Numbered from the stretch's first letter, positions 47,001 to 60,200 are shown. The stretch: DNA of 64,000 nt from Acanthochlamys bracteata (GCA_019914995.1 CM034145.1:3479262-3543261), one strand, 5' to 3'. Notes: generated from the sequence alone by a model not told the origin. Numbers and translations: made by a program.

Positions 47001-48600
47001 CTACTTCAGTAAAGCATTGTCACCAGCAACTACGGGCAAGTCCATATACGAGAAGGAACTCATGGCGCTTGTTCTAGCAGTCCAAAGGTGGAGACCTTAC
47101 CTACTTGGGCATCGATTTACCATTAAAACAGATCATTCTAACTTGAAATATCTCTTGGAACAACACTTGTCCACTCCCGATCAACATAAGTGGCTAGTTA
47201 AACTTCTCGGCTATGACTATCAAATCCTGTACCGCTCGGGCGCTCAGAATGTCGTGGCTGTAGCACTATCCAGGCGGCCAGAGGCCTAACTGTCCACGCT
47301 TACTACGCTGCAACACTCATTTTGGGACGATCTTAAGCAAGCACAACAAGATGATCCACACCTAGCCGAGTTGATGCAGGCAATAACCCAAGGGATAAGG
47401 ACAAATCTTAAGATGTCACAAGGGTACTTATTGTACAACGGAAAGCTGTGGGTACTCGAAAATCCATCCTTGAAGGCGCAGCTCCTCTATGAAGCTCACA
47501 ACTCAGCCGGAGGACGACAAGGTAGACAATTTCGCACATATAAGCAGTTGGCACAGCAATTCCACTGGCTAGGTATGTCCAAGGATGTTTGTAGGTATGT
47601 CAATGCTTATTTGACATATGCTAGAGCAAAATCCGATTGTTTAAAACCTGTTGGGCTTTTGCAACCCTTATCTATACCCGAAAAAGTTTGGGCGGACATA
47701 TCTATGGATTTTTGATAGAGGGGCTACCCGTATCTAGAGGAAAGAATGTGATCTTGGTGGTGGTAGATTGGCTCTCCAAATATGTGCACTTTGCCACCCT
47801 TAAGCACCTGTTCATAGCAATAGAAGTAGCCAACCTTTTTGAAACAGAGATAGTTCGTTTACATGGCTGCCCGGAGACAATCATTTCTGACAGAGACCCC
47901 ATCTTCCTCAGCTCCTTTTGGAAGTAATTACATCGGCTTCGAGGCACCTCACAGCATATGAGCACCGCCTACTATCCACAAACGGATGGACAGTCAGAAG
48001 TGGTAAACCGCTGCCTTGAAACCTACCTCCGGTGCTTTGTTAACGAGCATCCGCATAGATGAAACCAATGGTTGCATTGGGCGGAGTATTCCTACAATAC
48101 GAGTATCCATTCAGCACTAAAATCAGCCCCTTTGAAACGGTTTATGGTAGGCCACCCCCACCACTAGTGTTCTTTTCTACAGGTTCTATTCACTCAGATG
48201 AGTTAGGGCTTCAGCTTCGAGAGCGAGATATGATCATTCGAGAGTTACGTGCACACTTTGTAGTGGCTCAAAATCGCATGAAATAACTCACGGATAAGAT
48301 AGAAAAGTTGTACATGGAAGGAGATTTGAGTCCTTGTCAAGCTTAGACCTTACCGACAGTCATCAATAGCAGATCGGAGGAATCACAAACTTCGTTTTCG
48401 CTATTACGTGCCTTTTTCTGTTTTGGAAGCTGTTGGACCAGCCGCATATAGGACCGAATTGCCTGCTGGGTCAAGGATCCACCCTGTGTTTCATGTATCA
48501 CAACTCAAAAACGCATCTCACATCACCTCAATTGCTTTCCAATTAGTAGATGATCCCCTTCAGCTGTCCCCTCATTACATCGAGGACGATGTAGTGTTTC
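44076..48600 (+). pseudogene. Ty3/gypsy gag-pol polyprotein of G3, broken
   Basis: Gag starts at 44076 (MKNHGTAAQEPASS), shifts frame near 44450, then reads PYFDRLEPNEWIFAAERYF (44640-44700) and on to NYIEKFEELRARIPTTSETD. A zinc knuckle CFYCDEKYDRGHKC is complete at 45279-45320. Protease VFIFIDSGSTHNF lies at about 45490, and FGIQWLESL at 45712. Reverse transcriptase spans 46117-46843 ([40 protein letters not shown]). One-base losses near 46452 and in the first Asp codon of the FFDD active site (46508-46513) shift the frame twice. RNase H is at 46936-47289 (KTDHSNLKYLLEQ). In the integrase the zinc His and Cys residues are largely lost (47500-47620). The core DD-E is readable ([24 protein letters not shown]) across a stop at 47925. 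The C-terminus ends PAGSRIHPVFHVSQLK (48460-48510), and no chromodomain was seen. Confidence 0.92.
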
Positions 48601-48612
48601 AAGGGGAGGGAA
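48599..48612 (+). other. Polypurine tract of G3
   Basis: CAAGGGGAGGGAA directly precedes the 3' LTR at 48613. Confidence 0.85.
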
Positions 48613-49182
48613 TGATGTACCGGATGGGAGAAGGGATGTCATGGAGAAGGAGAAGCAATGAAAGGGCAGCAAACAGAGGAAACAGAAAGAGAAAATGATA
48701 AACTACATTCATTGGAGCAGTCTCGCCGGAGTCGGAGGACACGTCGTAGACCGACGGCAGGCTATCAGACATACCTTGGGTGTGTGCTGTGAGCATGTCT
48801 AGGAGATAGGCACCCGAGTGCATCCAGTCCCTAGTTGGAACCGGATGCAGGTCTAGGTGCCAAGACACCATTTGAATGGTGTCCTTGGCGCCAAACACTG
48901 TACCGGGTCACTTTTAAATGGTGACCCGGGTGAAGGGGTGCTTTTGCATCCACTTGGCATTTAGGAGTTTACGTCCATTAGGGACCCTATGAGATTTAGT
49001 CTAATTTCAGTAAAACACTACTTTGTAGGAGTTTGTTAAATTGAGGAATTTCACTCTTGTATGAACACTTTTAGTATAAATAAAGAAGCATGACTAAGTA
49101 GAAGGCATGCATATTTGACAAAATAATCTTCTAGTTAGTTTTAGCCTTAGATAGCTACATAAGAGGCCCTTAAGGCACATCA
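48613..49182 (+). repeat. 3' LTR of G3 (570 bp, undeleted)
   Basis: TGATGTACC...GCACATCA with inverted hexamer ends TGATGT/ACATCA. It includes the central 390 bp missing from the 5' LTR and the intact empty target of Harbinger 2 at 49095. Confidence 0.93.
49074..49083 (+). promoter_or_regulatory. TATA box in G3 3' LTR
   Basis: GTATAAATAA, about 100 bp before the LTR end. The corresponding sequence is deleted in the 5' LTR. Confidence 0.6.
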
Positions 49183-49204
49183 GTTGAGTTGAAGATTACG
49201 CCCT

Positions 49205-49880
49205 TACTCTGATGGGTACCAAACTTGAAGTTAGTCCCTAATATTAAAAAAATAAATAATTTAAATTAATTAATATCATTTAGTAAAATTTAAATCATTT
49301 GATGTGATCTATATTTTAAATATATCATGTTGGCAAAATTTTATATCATTTGGATGATCTTTATGCTCAATTGCAATAAATTATAGGATTAAATCGTAGC
49401 ACCAAAATATACTCAAATGTGATGAAATTTTTATAATATTGGAGTATAGAATAAATCCTATGGTTTAGATTTCCATTCCATTCTTACAATTGTATAAATT
49501 GGGTGAACAAGTTAGCTATGCCAACTTAGTTAGCATAATACTTATACTCTTGCCTTATACTAATTGCACAAACTATGTCATTTACATTTCAAATAGTGAA
49601 CCTAAGCCATTACATACATTCTATATGACGAAATTATTGTTTGAACAAAATATTATCATATTTGAATATATTTTAGCTCTACAATTTAATCCTATAAATT
49701 GTTAAATCCTATATGTCCATCAATCATTTATTATGATAGAGCACAAACTATTATCCAAATGATTTAAAATTTTGCCAACATAATATACAAGAAATATAAA
49801 TCACATCCAAGGATTAAATTTTGATAAATAAATATTTATTAACTATTTTAAATTTTTACTTTATAAGGTAATGTCCAATT
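49205..49880. mobile_element. AT-rich foldback element X
   Basis: The left arm (about 49215-49400) and the inverted right arm (about 49715-49870) share ATGTTGGCAAAATTTTA, ATCATTTGGAT and TTGATGTGAT / TTGGATGTGAT in mirrored order. The loop contains a 71-codon frame with no recognisable content. A third, direct copy of the arm begins at about 49990 in element Y. Confidence 0.6.
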
Positions 49881-49884
49881 GCTG

Positions 49885-50597
49885 AAATAGTAGCGATCAT
49901 TAACCAACCTGGTTGCTACTGCTCTTAAAGAAATAGCGACTAGAGAGAGCAGTTGATCTCTACTACATTATCAATAGGGACAAACTAGATTTTGATCCCT
50001 TATACTTTAAAAAATAAAAAATTTTAAATTAATTAAAAAAAGTTACTTAGTAAAATCTAAACAGTTGGATGTTACATATACTTTTCATATATCTTGTTGG
50101 CAATGTTTAGATCATTTAGATGATTTTTGTTGCTCCATCATAACAAATAATCGATAGACGTATACTATTTAACAATTTAAAAGGCCGAAGTCGGAGCATT
50201 AACTTATATCTAAATTTGATAAACTTTTGTTGGAATAATAATATTGTAGTATTAAATATATCCAACAGTTTAGATAATCTATTTGAAATATAAAATTAGA
50301 TTGTTTGCATAAGTAATATAATAAAGAATATAAGCATCATGTTCATAGATTAACTAGCCTATTGTTACTAGCTCATTTATTCAATTCACAGAATTACAAT
50401 AATAGAATGAAGATCTAAACGTTCAATATATTATACTATAACATTATTATTCACACAAATTTTCACCAAACTTAGATATAAGCTATTGCTCCGATTTATG
50501 CTAATAAATTATTAAATCGTCCGGTTACTATCATTAGTGACCGTTCTCGTTTGATCGCTAGTATTTTGGTCGTTAATGATCTTTTTTCTTGTAGTGA
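49885..50597. mobile_element. Foldback element Y with a CACTA-type terminus
   Basis: The right end, read on the minus strand from 50597, is CACTACAAGAAAAAAG, the standard plant CACTA terminus. Behind it are GATCATTAACGACC and ACTAGCGATCAAACG, which echo TAGCGATCATTAACC at about 49892 on the left. Inner arms (about 50160-50290 and 50390-50525) are inverted copies of each other (CGGAGCATTAACTTATATCT / mirrored). It looks like a small non-autonomous CACTA derivative. The left terminus is degraded. Confidence 0.55.
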
Positions 50598-50639
50598 ATT
50601 CAGTGCGGGGTCTAAAACAACTGCTATTAGGTTAGTTGT

Positions 50640-51180
50640 CACCTTCGGCGGAGGACTAGATGGAAGGGAAATGATTGAGTCAATTTTTTTTGTTATTAGT
50701 TTTGCTTTTCTATCAACCAAGTGACTCTTATTATATATGTTAAGGTGATGGATTGTTTTAGTTTCATGTCTAGTAAAATGTCATCATAAAGTCATAGAAA
50801 TAAAATAATCGATTAGAAAATTTTTGATAAGCACCTTATGAAAACGCTTTATAAAGACCAATTGATAAGTTGCCACTGTCATGTTTTGCTTAAAACGAGT
50901 TAAAGCTTTTGATAGATCTTTCTAGGCGGTTGTTCCAACTTGGAGTAGTACAGCTCAGGTGAATTCACTCCATGCAAGCGATTTGCGAAATTTCGTTAAC
51001 CGCATGCCAGCACCGTTGTATGGCGATTCCTTCTAAATGGAAGGATGCTAGCTGAAGTTGTTTGTCAGATCAATATATTTTAAATCAAAATATTGTTTCT
51101 TTATATTATCCAACTAGTTGGGTCCTCACCACTAAACTTTAGAAGCACAACTTGAGGTAGTGTTGAAGGTGGTCATTGTT
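50640..51180 (-). pseudogene. Ty3/gypsy gag remnant
   Basis: On the minus strand: NWLDNIKKQYFDLKYIDLTN, then a stretch matching the LHLEG-AIQW-H gag motif (KESPYNGAG in a shifted frame), SLAWSEFT-AVLLQVG, DLSKALTRFKQNMTVATYQL, and LDMKLKQSIT near 50760. These are the retrotransposon gag motifs in order, with several frameshifts. No LTR or pol belongs clearly to it. Confidence 0.7.
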
Positions 51181-51489
51181 GGTATAAGAACCATATGCAT
51201 TTGGTGAATGTGAGGTTATATATGTTAAGGTGCTAGATCATTTTCGTTTCACGTTCATGAATAATATAATCAAGGTTTGACTTATGCTTGCTAAGATTTT
51301 AGGAATCTTTCTGCAAAAGTTTTGATTCATTTTCCGTGAATGTTCATGATGTAATCGACACTCACTGCACCAATGATAATGATGAATATTAGAAAAGAGT
51401 TAGTAGAATGAAATGACAAGAATAACTCTATAAAGTAGAGAATATGAGAGAGAGTTCTGAGAGGAAATAAGGTTACTAGGTGATGTTCC

Positions 51490-52625
51490 TAAATATGTAC
51501 ATAATATCATGCACTTACATCATAAATGCTTGATTTTATATAAAAAAATTAACAAAAAAGTACCATAATCCTTTGTTTTTTTATTTTCAGCAATTCTGTA
51601 CAGTCTGAGCGTTTTTTATAAAAAAATTACCTTTATGTGAAGTTTTTGTGGACAGCCAATTGGGTTTGAAAGCCAAGACATTCAATAGACTCATGAATTG
51701 TTTTAGAATTTTTTAGGCAACCATTTCATAGATATTCACAGAAGAAGTTGAGATACAGTGCAGATCCGAATCATGTATGCAGTTTCTGAAGTGAGTGCAA
51801 TTGAAGACCTTCCAGATTGTAAATGATATGTGTGATATAAGGTTGGAAAGCTAAAACATCTTTCCTAATTTTGCATATTTGTACGTATTTTTCGGAGGAC
51901 AAATAGAGACCCAAACGATGCAGTCAATATGGTGAACAGAAAGTTCGGCTTAGTTTGTATTGCACTAATCTAATTATGAAAAGAAAAGTCATATGGTTTT
52001 ATATACAATTTTTGGAGTTAATAAGGGAAGGGACGGAGCAGGGGCGCTCATTTAGGGTTTACTTTTTTGGGTTCTTGCTACTGGAATAGAAAGAATGACA
52101 AAGAGGAGTAAGGAGCAAAGAAGAAAGATGGCAGCTCGCTTGACAACACTTTTTGTCAGGGTTCTTTTGTTTTATCTCTAATGTGTCTCTCTATTTTGTA
52201 AGAACTAAAAACTATGAACTAAATTTCTCTTTGCTGGGGCTATGATATTGCCTAATATAATAATTAATTATTAATTCTATACTATTCGAAGTTTAATAAT
52301 TGCTTATTAAGTATTCACTATCGTGCTTAATATTTTTGAGTCTGTTCAACATTCAATTAATTTGAGATTCATGTTGAGACAGACATGTGATGTATAGATT
52401 AGTCTTTGTAATGATTGCCATGAATTGAATGAGAGACAGAGATGTACTTTTATGATTCATGTAGTTAACTTAGGATGCCACAAAACTTAATAAGCTTTTC
52501 GGAATGTTAATTCACATAGAGATATAGTGAGTTATTACATGAAAGTATCTTTGTATAGTTTGAGAAAGTATATAAAAGAAATTAGAATTTTCCAACTTTC
52601 CATGAAAGTATACCCAAGTAATTTA
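51490..52625 (+). repeat. Repeat family C copy 2
   Basis: It matches 58310-59400, including the left part missing from copy 1. Shared blocks include TGCTTGATTTTATATAAA, TTTTCAGCAATTCT, AAAGCCAAGACATT and TTTTCGGAGG-CAAA. It ends prematurely at about 52625 within the CCAACT-type segment, and repeat A begins at about 52653. So A cut its right end. Confidence 0.8.
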
Positions 52626-52652
52626 CCAACTGTTGAAAATTCCAAGTACTTT

Positions 52653-54600
52653 CATGATAACGCATGTTTGAAAATCGTTGTTAAGTTTTGAACATGTCTG
52701 CATTGGATTTGAATAGCATGTGAAGTTGGACTGAACATCATGCAGAAATTAGCTAAGTGTTGAGAACTATTTGACATGCCACATTTAAACGAGCACATCT
52801 CTCTACTCGTAGCACCAAACAGAGATTTTTTATTTCATTTAAAAGATGGCATGACAGAGAGTAAATGGAGATAAAGAGCATGACATTTCATTAGGTGTCG
52901 AAGACATGAGAATTGTATGAAGTCTGTTGATCATACTCTTCAACATCACTGGATCACCTAGACATAACTTCGTCACAATCAACGGCGAAAATTGTATGTC
53001 TTAGCTCAGACTCTACTTTGGAGTTCTAATTTTATCTATGGATAGAATACATCTTTAAGTTTCTATAATCCAAAAATAAGGACATTCCATAAAGAAACAA
53101 ATCATACAAAAATGGAAGAAACTTGATCTTTTGTACCTGCCAATTCTGGATGCACCCGAATGAACCTCTTATGGACAGTGACGTGTAAATTCAATATCTC
53201 TCAGCTCGAGTCATACTTTGGAGCCTATTTTTGTTACTGGAAGTTGAATCAAAGATCTATCAATAGTCCAAAAATGAGCCAGATAAATCCACTAATAAAG
53301 GCTAGAAAATTGGCAAAGTAGTTGGACAGACTATTTAGCTGATTAACTCAACTGGACATTCATTTGTGCCAAACCTATTTGCTGGACTCATGGACGTGCC
53401 AACCAGTTGCAGTTACGCCCAAAAGATACTAAGTCAATCAAGAAGATTTTAAAATATTTATTTCCCAATGTTATGGAGAGAATAGTGGAAGATATCAAGC
53501 AAATCTAGAAAGATGGAAAGTTTTCCAGCATGGACACAATCTAACCAATCAAATTCAAGTGTGTATATCTCAATTATCCGTCAGAATTTTGGTATTATAT
53601 TTATGTGCAGATTGTAGACGACATCCTAGAGATTAATTCTATGAAAGAAATCACTGGTTACTAGATGAAATTTGCCACAATATTCGGATGACAGAGCAAT
53701 AGAAATCCTAAAGACATTGGAGTCGTTGGATCATTTTTGAAGCATCATATGATGTCCAATTTATTTCAGATTTTTGAAGAAATGTTCTTGAGGCATAGCA
53801 GAAGACATCCACCTTATAAAGCAATGGCCAGCCAAGGAAATAAATCAAAGAAAATTTTAGAGAGGAAGAACTAACAGATAAAACACATCTACTAACCATT
53901 TCTTTTGATCTTTGCCATACATTCTTCCTAACGATTGAAAGAGTCATTTGTTGCAGAAATCTCATCCTACGATTGAGGAGGAGACACTCCTATATAGTTG
54001 TAGCATTGAGGACAGTAAGAACATAAGTTTCAGAGCACAAAAGCGAGCCATCATTTTGCTGCCCGTTCAAAGAACAACACCAAACCAAGCACTTTGTTGA
54101 GCCTTTTGTTTTTCTTGTTACTTTTGTATGTAATCCCGTAAGCTTTCTTGTCGTGAGATTAGAAATCACTGTTGGGAGATCACTTGAGCTTAACCTTGTA
54201 AAATACTTATAACCTTGAGATGAAGGTTATAGGAGAACTTGTAAGTTCTCAGATTGGTAGCCTAAGTGTAGGTTACCGACTTGTGCTAGGCTTTTACAAA
54301 GACGTGCATGGTTGTAGCCGGAGGGATTCTGTGAAGTCTAGAAGGCTTGCTGGAGTTGTCCTTGTGAGGAGACTCGTTTGAGGTGGAGGTGTTTCTTGAA
54401 ACATCAAGTCTCGGTTGAGTGTACGGTGGATCAATGTTAGTGGATTTCACTTGCGGTGTCAAGTGACGTGGACGTAGGTAACTACCGTGCCATACTACGT
54501 AACAATTCTCTGTATGCTTATTGGTTTGCATTTCTTGGCACTTCTGGTTAGTTTATTTGAGTTATACTGTGTTAACACTTCGGTGTAGGATACAGTTAAC
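52653..54600 (+). repeat. Repeat family A copy 2, uninterrupted SIRE-like LTR
   Basis: It is the continuous counterpart of the broken copy at 23373-26639. Its right part has GTCAAGTGACGTGGACGTAGG, TTTGCATTTCTTGGCACTTC and CGTTTAGTTACTCATCA, resembling SIRE/Maximus copia LTR ends. No PBS follows, so this may be a solo LTR. The exact ends and target duplication were not resolved. Confidence 0.6.
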
Positions 54601-55439
54601 GTTTAGTTACTCATCAAAAACCCTCCGATCGATTGACTACAAATTGTTCAGTGATTGCTTTCAAAATAGTGGATTGTTCAGTTGATATTTCGCATGATTC
54701 GCTTTCACCAATTAAGGTACGCGGTTGGTAAATTACTAACTGAAATAAGGGTCCGTAAATTAATGACTAAATATAGCAGTCAATTTACTAACTTAAAACA
54801 GTTGTGCTCGGTAAATTATCTAGTGCTTGGTTAGGCAGTTGGTAAATTTACCGACTACTTTTCAGTTGACAGAGTTATTTACGTTTGTCTTCCCGTCGGT
54901 AACTTACAGACTGCCATTTTTGATGAAATTTAGTCGGCAATTTAATTCATCTCAAACCCATGATTTTTTTCCTCATTTTGGCCTACCTGTACCAATATTC
55001 CATTCTTCATGCAATACTATTACACACAATTTATTACTGTACGTAATATTTGTATTCACCATACACAACATCCACAATAAACCAATTCATCAACCAAATC
55101 ATTCATATATACTTATACTTTAAGTAACTTATAACTACTAACAATTTATTCTTACTTGTTTCTAACCTCATTAAAATACATTGGCTGGAACATAAAGAAA
55201 ATTGAACCAATAACTTCCTCTCCATCTAATGCTTTGACGACTTTCTATTACCTGTAAATGCGAAATAAAATCAAACTATCCCATAAACCATAAAGAATAA
55301 GATATAAAGTGTAAACTATAAGCGACATCTCATAAACCATATGCGTTTCAAAATTCAAATTATATTTTTAGAAAATAATAAACTACTATAAATTTAGATC
55401 ATAATAAACTTTATTGGTGCTCCACTATCGTTTTTTAGT

Positions 55440-56080
55440 TTTTCAAACATCCCCATTAATATGACATCTTTGCTTCATTTTCATGGAGGCGTTGCCTAGT
55501 CTCAAGAAGTTCAGCTTGTACTTTTCAAATTCAGTGTGTTGTCTTTCATTCTTTTCCTCGAGGGAAACAATTGGCATGATGAACCAGCATAAGTGTTGAG
55601 TGCTAGATGGCTTAGGTCTATGACCAAGTCCTCAAACATATCCGTGTGCTTTACCAAGCACTGATAGGTAGATCTTCTCGTCATTGATAGTACTCCCATC
55701 GCCTTGAGGCTTGATTTGCATCTCCAGCACTTAATTCTGTATTTCCTTAAAATAACAATATGTACCTTATTTCATTAAATTTTGAAAGCATATAAATAAC
55801 ATAACTTGATTGAGACTCCTCCGATACCCAACTCCCTTCATTTCTTTTATATTTGAAATGTTTGTATCCTAATATGCGTCAATACAATTGGCATTCTACA
55901 AACACGTTACAAGATTTGATATCGTAATAATTAAATCCTTCTGTCATTGTGAAATTAAAAAAATAAGTTTAAACATAAATATTCCTTAAAAATATAAATA
56001 CCTCCTATTGTTGTAAAGATGCAAAAGTACGCGAGCCTGCTGTATGCTAGCTGTTATTCTGTGCACGAACAGTTTTTACT
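55440..56080 (-). pseudogene. CACTA ORF1-like protein (En/Spm Transposase_24-type) remnant
   Basis: The minus strand reads AQNNSQHTAGSRTFASLQQ at about 56000-56060, like the HTGGSKSFA motif of this family. Then comes YLSVLGKAHGYVRGLGHRPK at about 55610-55680, matching its VRGLG motif. A Lys/Glu-rich tail runs to about 55440. Stops break the frame, and the N-terminal part towards 57000 could not be followed. Confidence 0.5.
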
Positions 56081-57239
56081 TTTTCCAATTATTCTACATA
56101 TAACCAACATAATTTTTTAAACCAATAATAACACAAAGAAAATGAAAAGTAGAAATAAATAATAAGTATATCTTACGATCCATACCGGTGAATTAAACAT
56201 GTCGCACAACCAAATTCATTCCTCCCGCCTACTTGCTGATATAATAAACTCCTTATAAGGGTTAGCTCGAGCATTCTCTTCACCATCGAGACTTTTATAA
56301 TAATCATGGCATTCATAACGACAATCCTTATATCGCTAGGATCCGGTATTATGTAAGCATGACAAAGTCCCATGATCAGACAAATTCAATTCAAACTTGT
56401 CCTACCATGATAAATCAACGAGTTAACAAATTTCAATACTTAACGATACATATTATGCTAGAGTTGAAATACTTACAGCCATCATATGATAGATCTCGTT
56501 CTTGATGGATTCGTCAATCTTAATGCAACTTTTAGTGTTCTTGACAAGAGCATAAGCATGAACTAAATATGACATCTCTCTTGCAAACCAGTTGGTGTGT
56601 TCACCAACTGGTCTTCAAATGCCATAAGGGAGTTACCTTTTTCTTATACCGTAATATGTACATCTCCAAGTCATGCATCTATTCCCCTTCTCGAGCATAT
56701 TGTGTTTGTATATCAACAGATTCTAGTGTGAAGAATAGTGCAAGGTTTGATAAATAGTAAACAATAAGTTTAAAAAAAAGTTACCGCTACTAGAGCCATT
56801 ATGATCCTGAGTCGCCAACGTGATATTTTGTGTTGATGGCACCATAATAATAAATTTAGCTAGAAGCACCTGCATGAAAATTTTCAGCACAAACCTTTTG
56901 TAACCGAACGACATTAAAATAATGAAACTTTATAAGAAGTTAAGTTAAACCTCACATGCAACCTAGAGTTCAATTAAACCTATCATTGTTGCAGTCATAC
57001 TTGTCTGAGCACTCATTGTTAGATTAATCATCACCACCACAAATGTGTTTTCTTCATTCAAAACATCTATCACTTCATGATCAATTTCTTCTATCTTATT
57101 TAATCGATCTATTTCTAATATTATCTCCATTTCTACTTTTGAACACTCCTATTTCTTTATACATCATTCTCTATTATAGTCACATCATCACCCACGTCTC
57201 TGTCTTCTGCATCGAACAACAATGGATAGAATAGATATT

Positions 57240-60200
57240 AATCTTATAATTATTGTACAACAACCCAACTGTTGCCTTGTTTCGTATCAGAAATATAAAA
57301 CACTTGAGCCACATTCATAGGAAACATGAAATGGATCACTCTAGTATCATCTCTCTGTAATATTGATACTAGTAAAGTCATCATCAATCTTGATAGGTTT
57401 TTTTGTGCTCTGAAAAGACTTGACATCCTTTAGGATACTTCAAAGTCAAGACTTTATCAAAATGCTGTAGAAATTTGAAGGTAGATCTTTATGATCTCCT
57501 TGCACACAAATCCCACTATTTTGAGTGAATAACGACGCTCATGTTTGTTTCTTATAAAATTTATCCTATTGATAATGCATCCAGAATATCTTATGCACGT
57601 ATATATGGATCCAGAGCTAGTGAATATAGATTGCCTATGATCTCTTGCATAGTTGAATGAATATGTCTAATCTATAATAAGAAAAAGTCAATTTTAATGT
57701 TTATTGAAATATAACAAACATACATGAAATCCAATATTTCAATAGGTTTATTATATCATACTCGATCTTTGAACAATGTAGGAAACTTATTTATTTGCCT
57801 TGTTTCTAAGTTAAAAAGGACCTCCATTTTGAGAAGCTCTTCATGCCCACTAAAAATTAGGATAGTTAGTCACTGTGATTTGATATATTATGCATAGCAA
57901 ACGGTTAAAGAAATGTCTTTTTAAAATATCGAGCGCCTTATCTGAGATATGGAACCACTTTGTCACAATAATTCAGCACATACCAACAAGCTAGACTGCA
58001 GCAGTGAGGAGATTAGGGTTTGCCTTTCCTAAGGGTCGAACCTTTTGAGAAAATTAGATAATGTTCTATCTAACTGCTTAGCTCCATCTTTATGCCATTT
58101 TTGTCAATTGAATCTAGCCTCAACGACTCACAAATATGTAGAACAAAAAATTAAACACTCATTCGCCGTATAAGCTTATGCTATAGAGCCTTAAGGACGT
58201 GCTCGATTCCGAACAGATGCCTTAAGTGTACTAAAAGTCCTAAAAATAATGAAGGGATAACCAGGAGAAGTTATAACATTCCAATAGAGAATTATATGTG
58301 CTTACATTATATACATAATCTCTTGCGCTCTTATATCATATATGCTTGATTTTATATAAAGAAACTAATTAAAAAATCGTATTTTTTTATTTTTCTTATT
58401 TTCAGCAATTCTATGCAGTTTGAGTATTTTTTATAAAAAAATTGACTTTCTCATAGAGTTTTTGTGAACAGTCCACTAGTTTAAAGCCAAGACATTGAAG
58501 TTGGTTCATAATTTTTTTAGAATTTTCTGAGCTACCATTTGAGAGATTCATAAAAGAAGTTGAGATAATCACTGATTTTTGCAAACCTGGATCACATTCG
58601 CAGTTTCAGAAACGAGTGCAATTGAAGGCCTTTTCGATTTTAAAATGACATGTGTGACGTATGGTTGGAAAGATAAGAATGATCTTAGATTTTCATATTT
58701 CTACATACTTTTCGGAGGCCAAACAGACTCCAAAATGGTGTACAGAACAGGATGGACAAAGAGTTCAGATTAGGTTGAACTGCACCTATCTAATTATGGA
58801 AGGAAAACCCCTATGGTTTATAATCAATCTTCGGATATTCTGCAAGAGCGGGTAGCATAGGCTGCTCATTTAGGGTTTTATTTATTGGGTTATTGGTGCT
58901 AGAATAGAGAGAAGAACAGAGAGGAGTAAGTAGCAAAGAAGAGAGACGGCAGTTCGTTTGACAACACTCTTTGTTTAGAGTCTTTTGTTCTATCTATAAT
59001 GTTTCTCACTATTTTTGTTATATCTGAAAATTATGAACTAAATTTTTCTTTCTTGGAGCTATGATGTAGCCTAACTATGATAATTTAATTCTTCATTCTA
59101 TTCTATTAGAAGTTTTATAATTATTTATTGAGTATTCAATTTCATGCTTAATGTTTTTTAAGTATTTGATCAATATTTAATCGATTTGAGATTCAAATTG
59201 AAATGTAGATGTGATTTATGAATTAGTCTTTGTAGTAAATGTCGCGAATTGTATGACAAATAGAAATGTACTCTTGTGGTTAGTGCAGTTAATTTAAGAT
59301 GCCACAAAGTTTAATGAGTTTTCGTGTATTTAATTCACATTGAGATATAGTGACTTATTATATGAAAGTATTTTTTGTATAGTTTGAGATAGTATATCAA
59401 AGGAATTAGTGTTTTTCAACTGTCAATAAATATTATAATCTTCAATAGCATGAATATGGAATTGAATTGTATTAATTATGGTGAATCACATGCCCTAGTT
59501 GATGAAGTCATTGAAATCTCATAAGTGTGGTTTTACTTGTTTTATTTTCTTTAGTTTTAGCATTCACTCTTTTGAGATCAATTGTTCAAATAATTGTAGC
59601 ATTCACTCCTTTTAGCATTTACTATTTTTGGTACTTAATAAGTTAATTAATTCTCGTTGGAATGATATAATTTTTATCATTGTATTACTTATGCGACTCA
59701 TACACTTGTGATAGCAATAGATACATCCAGCTATAATGGACCGGACCTCCTTTATAGTTTCTTCTTGCAAGTGCACTACTAGATGCACCATTATATCGTA
59801 AAAAGCCGGAGAAATTATCATCTTGTGCTTGTTGCAATTTTTTCAAAACATTCAGTCTTAAAGTCTTTGCACATAATTGTTTAAAAGATCTTCACAAATC
59901 ACTGATTACTTTCAACACTTATTTTTTAAGATACCCACACATTCCAATAGGGAGTATGAATTGTAATAATAAACGATTATCATGACTTTTCAATCCTGTA
60001 ATTTTTTCGTCCACCATATTTACACAACTTGAAACATTTGCATCATATCCATCAGAAAATCTTACATACGTAAGAACTTTACAATATTTTTTTTCTTGAG
60101 ATGACAACGTGTAAGTAGCAAAAGGTTTTCCCATTTTTTGGTACCTAATTTCTACATGTACAGCTCACTTCGTATACCCTGATCTTCTAAGTACCAACAA

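Larger units (their letters stand above)
36884..49182 (+). mobile_element. Ty3/gypsy LTR retrotransposon G3 with nested Harbinger
   Basis: Both LTRs start TGATGTACCGGATGGGAG and end GCACATCA. The element is flanked by identical 5-bp duplications gttga (36879-36883 and 49183-49187). The 5' LTR is interrupted by the Harbinger at 36976-43967 and also carries an internal deletion. The PBS follows the 5' LTR at 44058, gag-pol occupies 44076-48600, and a polypurine tract precedes the 3' LTR at 48613. Without the nested insertion the element is about 5.3 kb. It is a sister of G1 by protein similarity. It is inactive through several frameshifts and stops. Confidence 0.93.
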
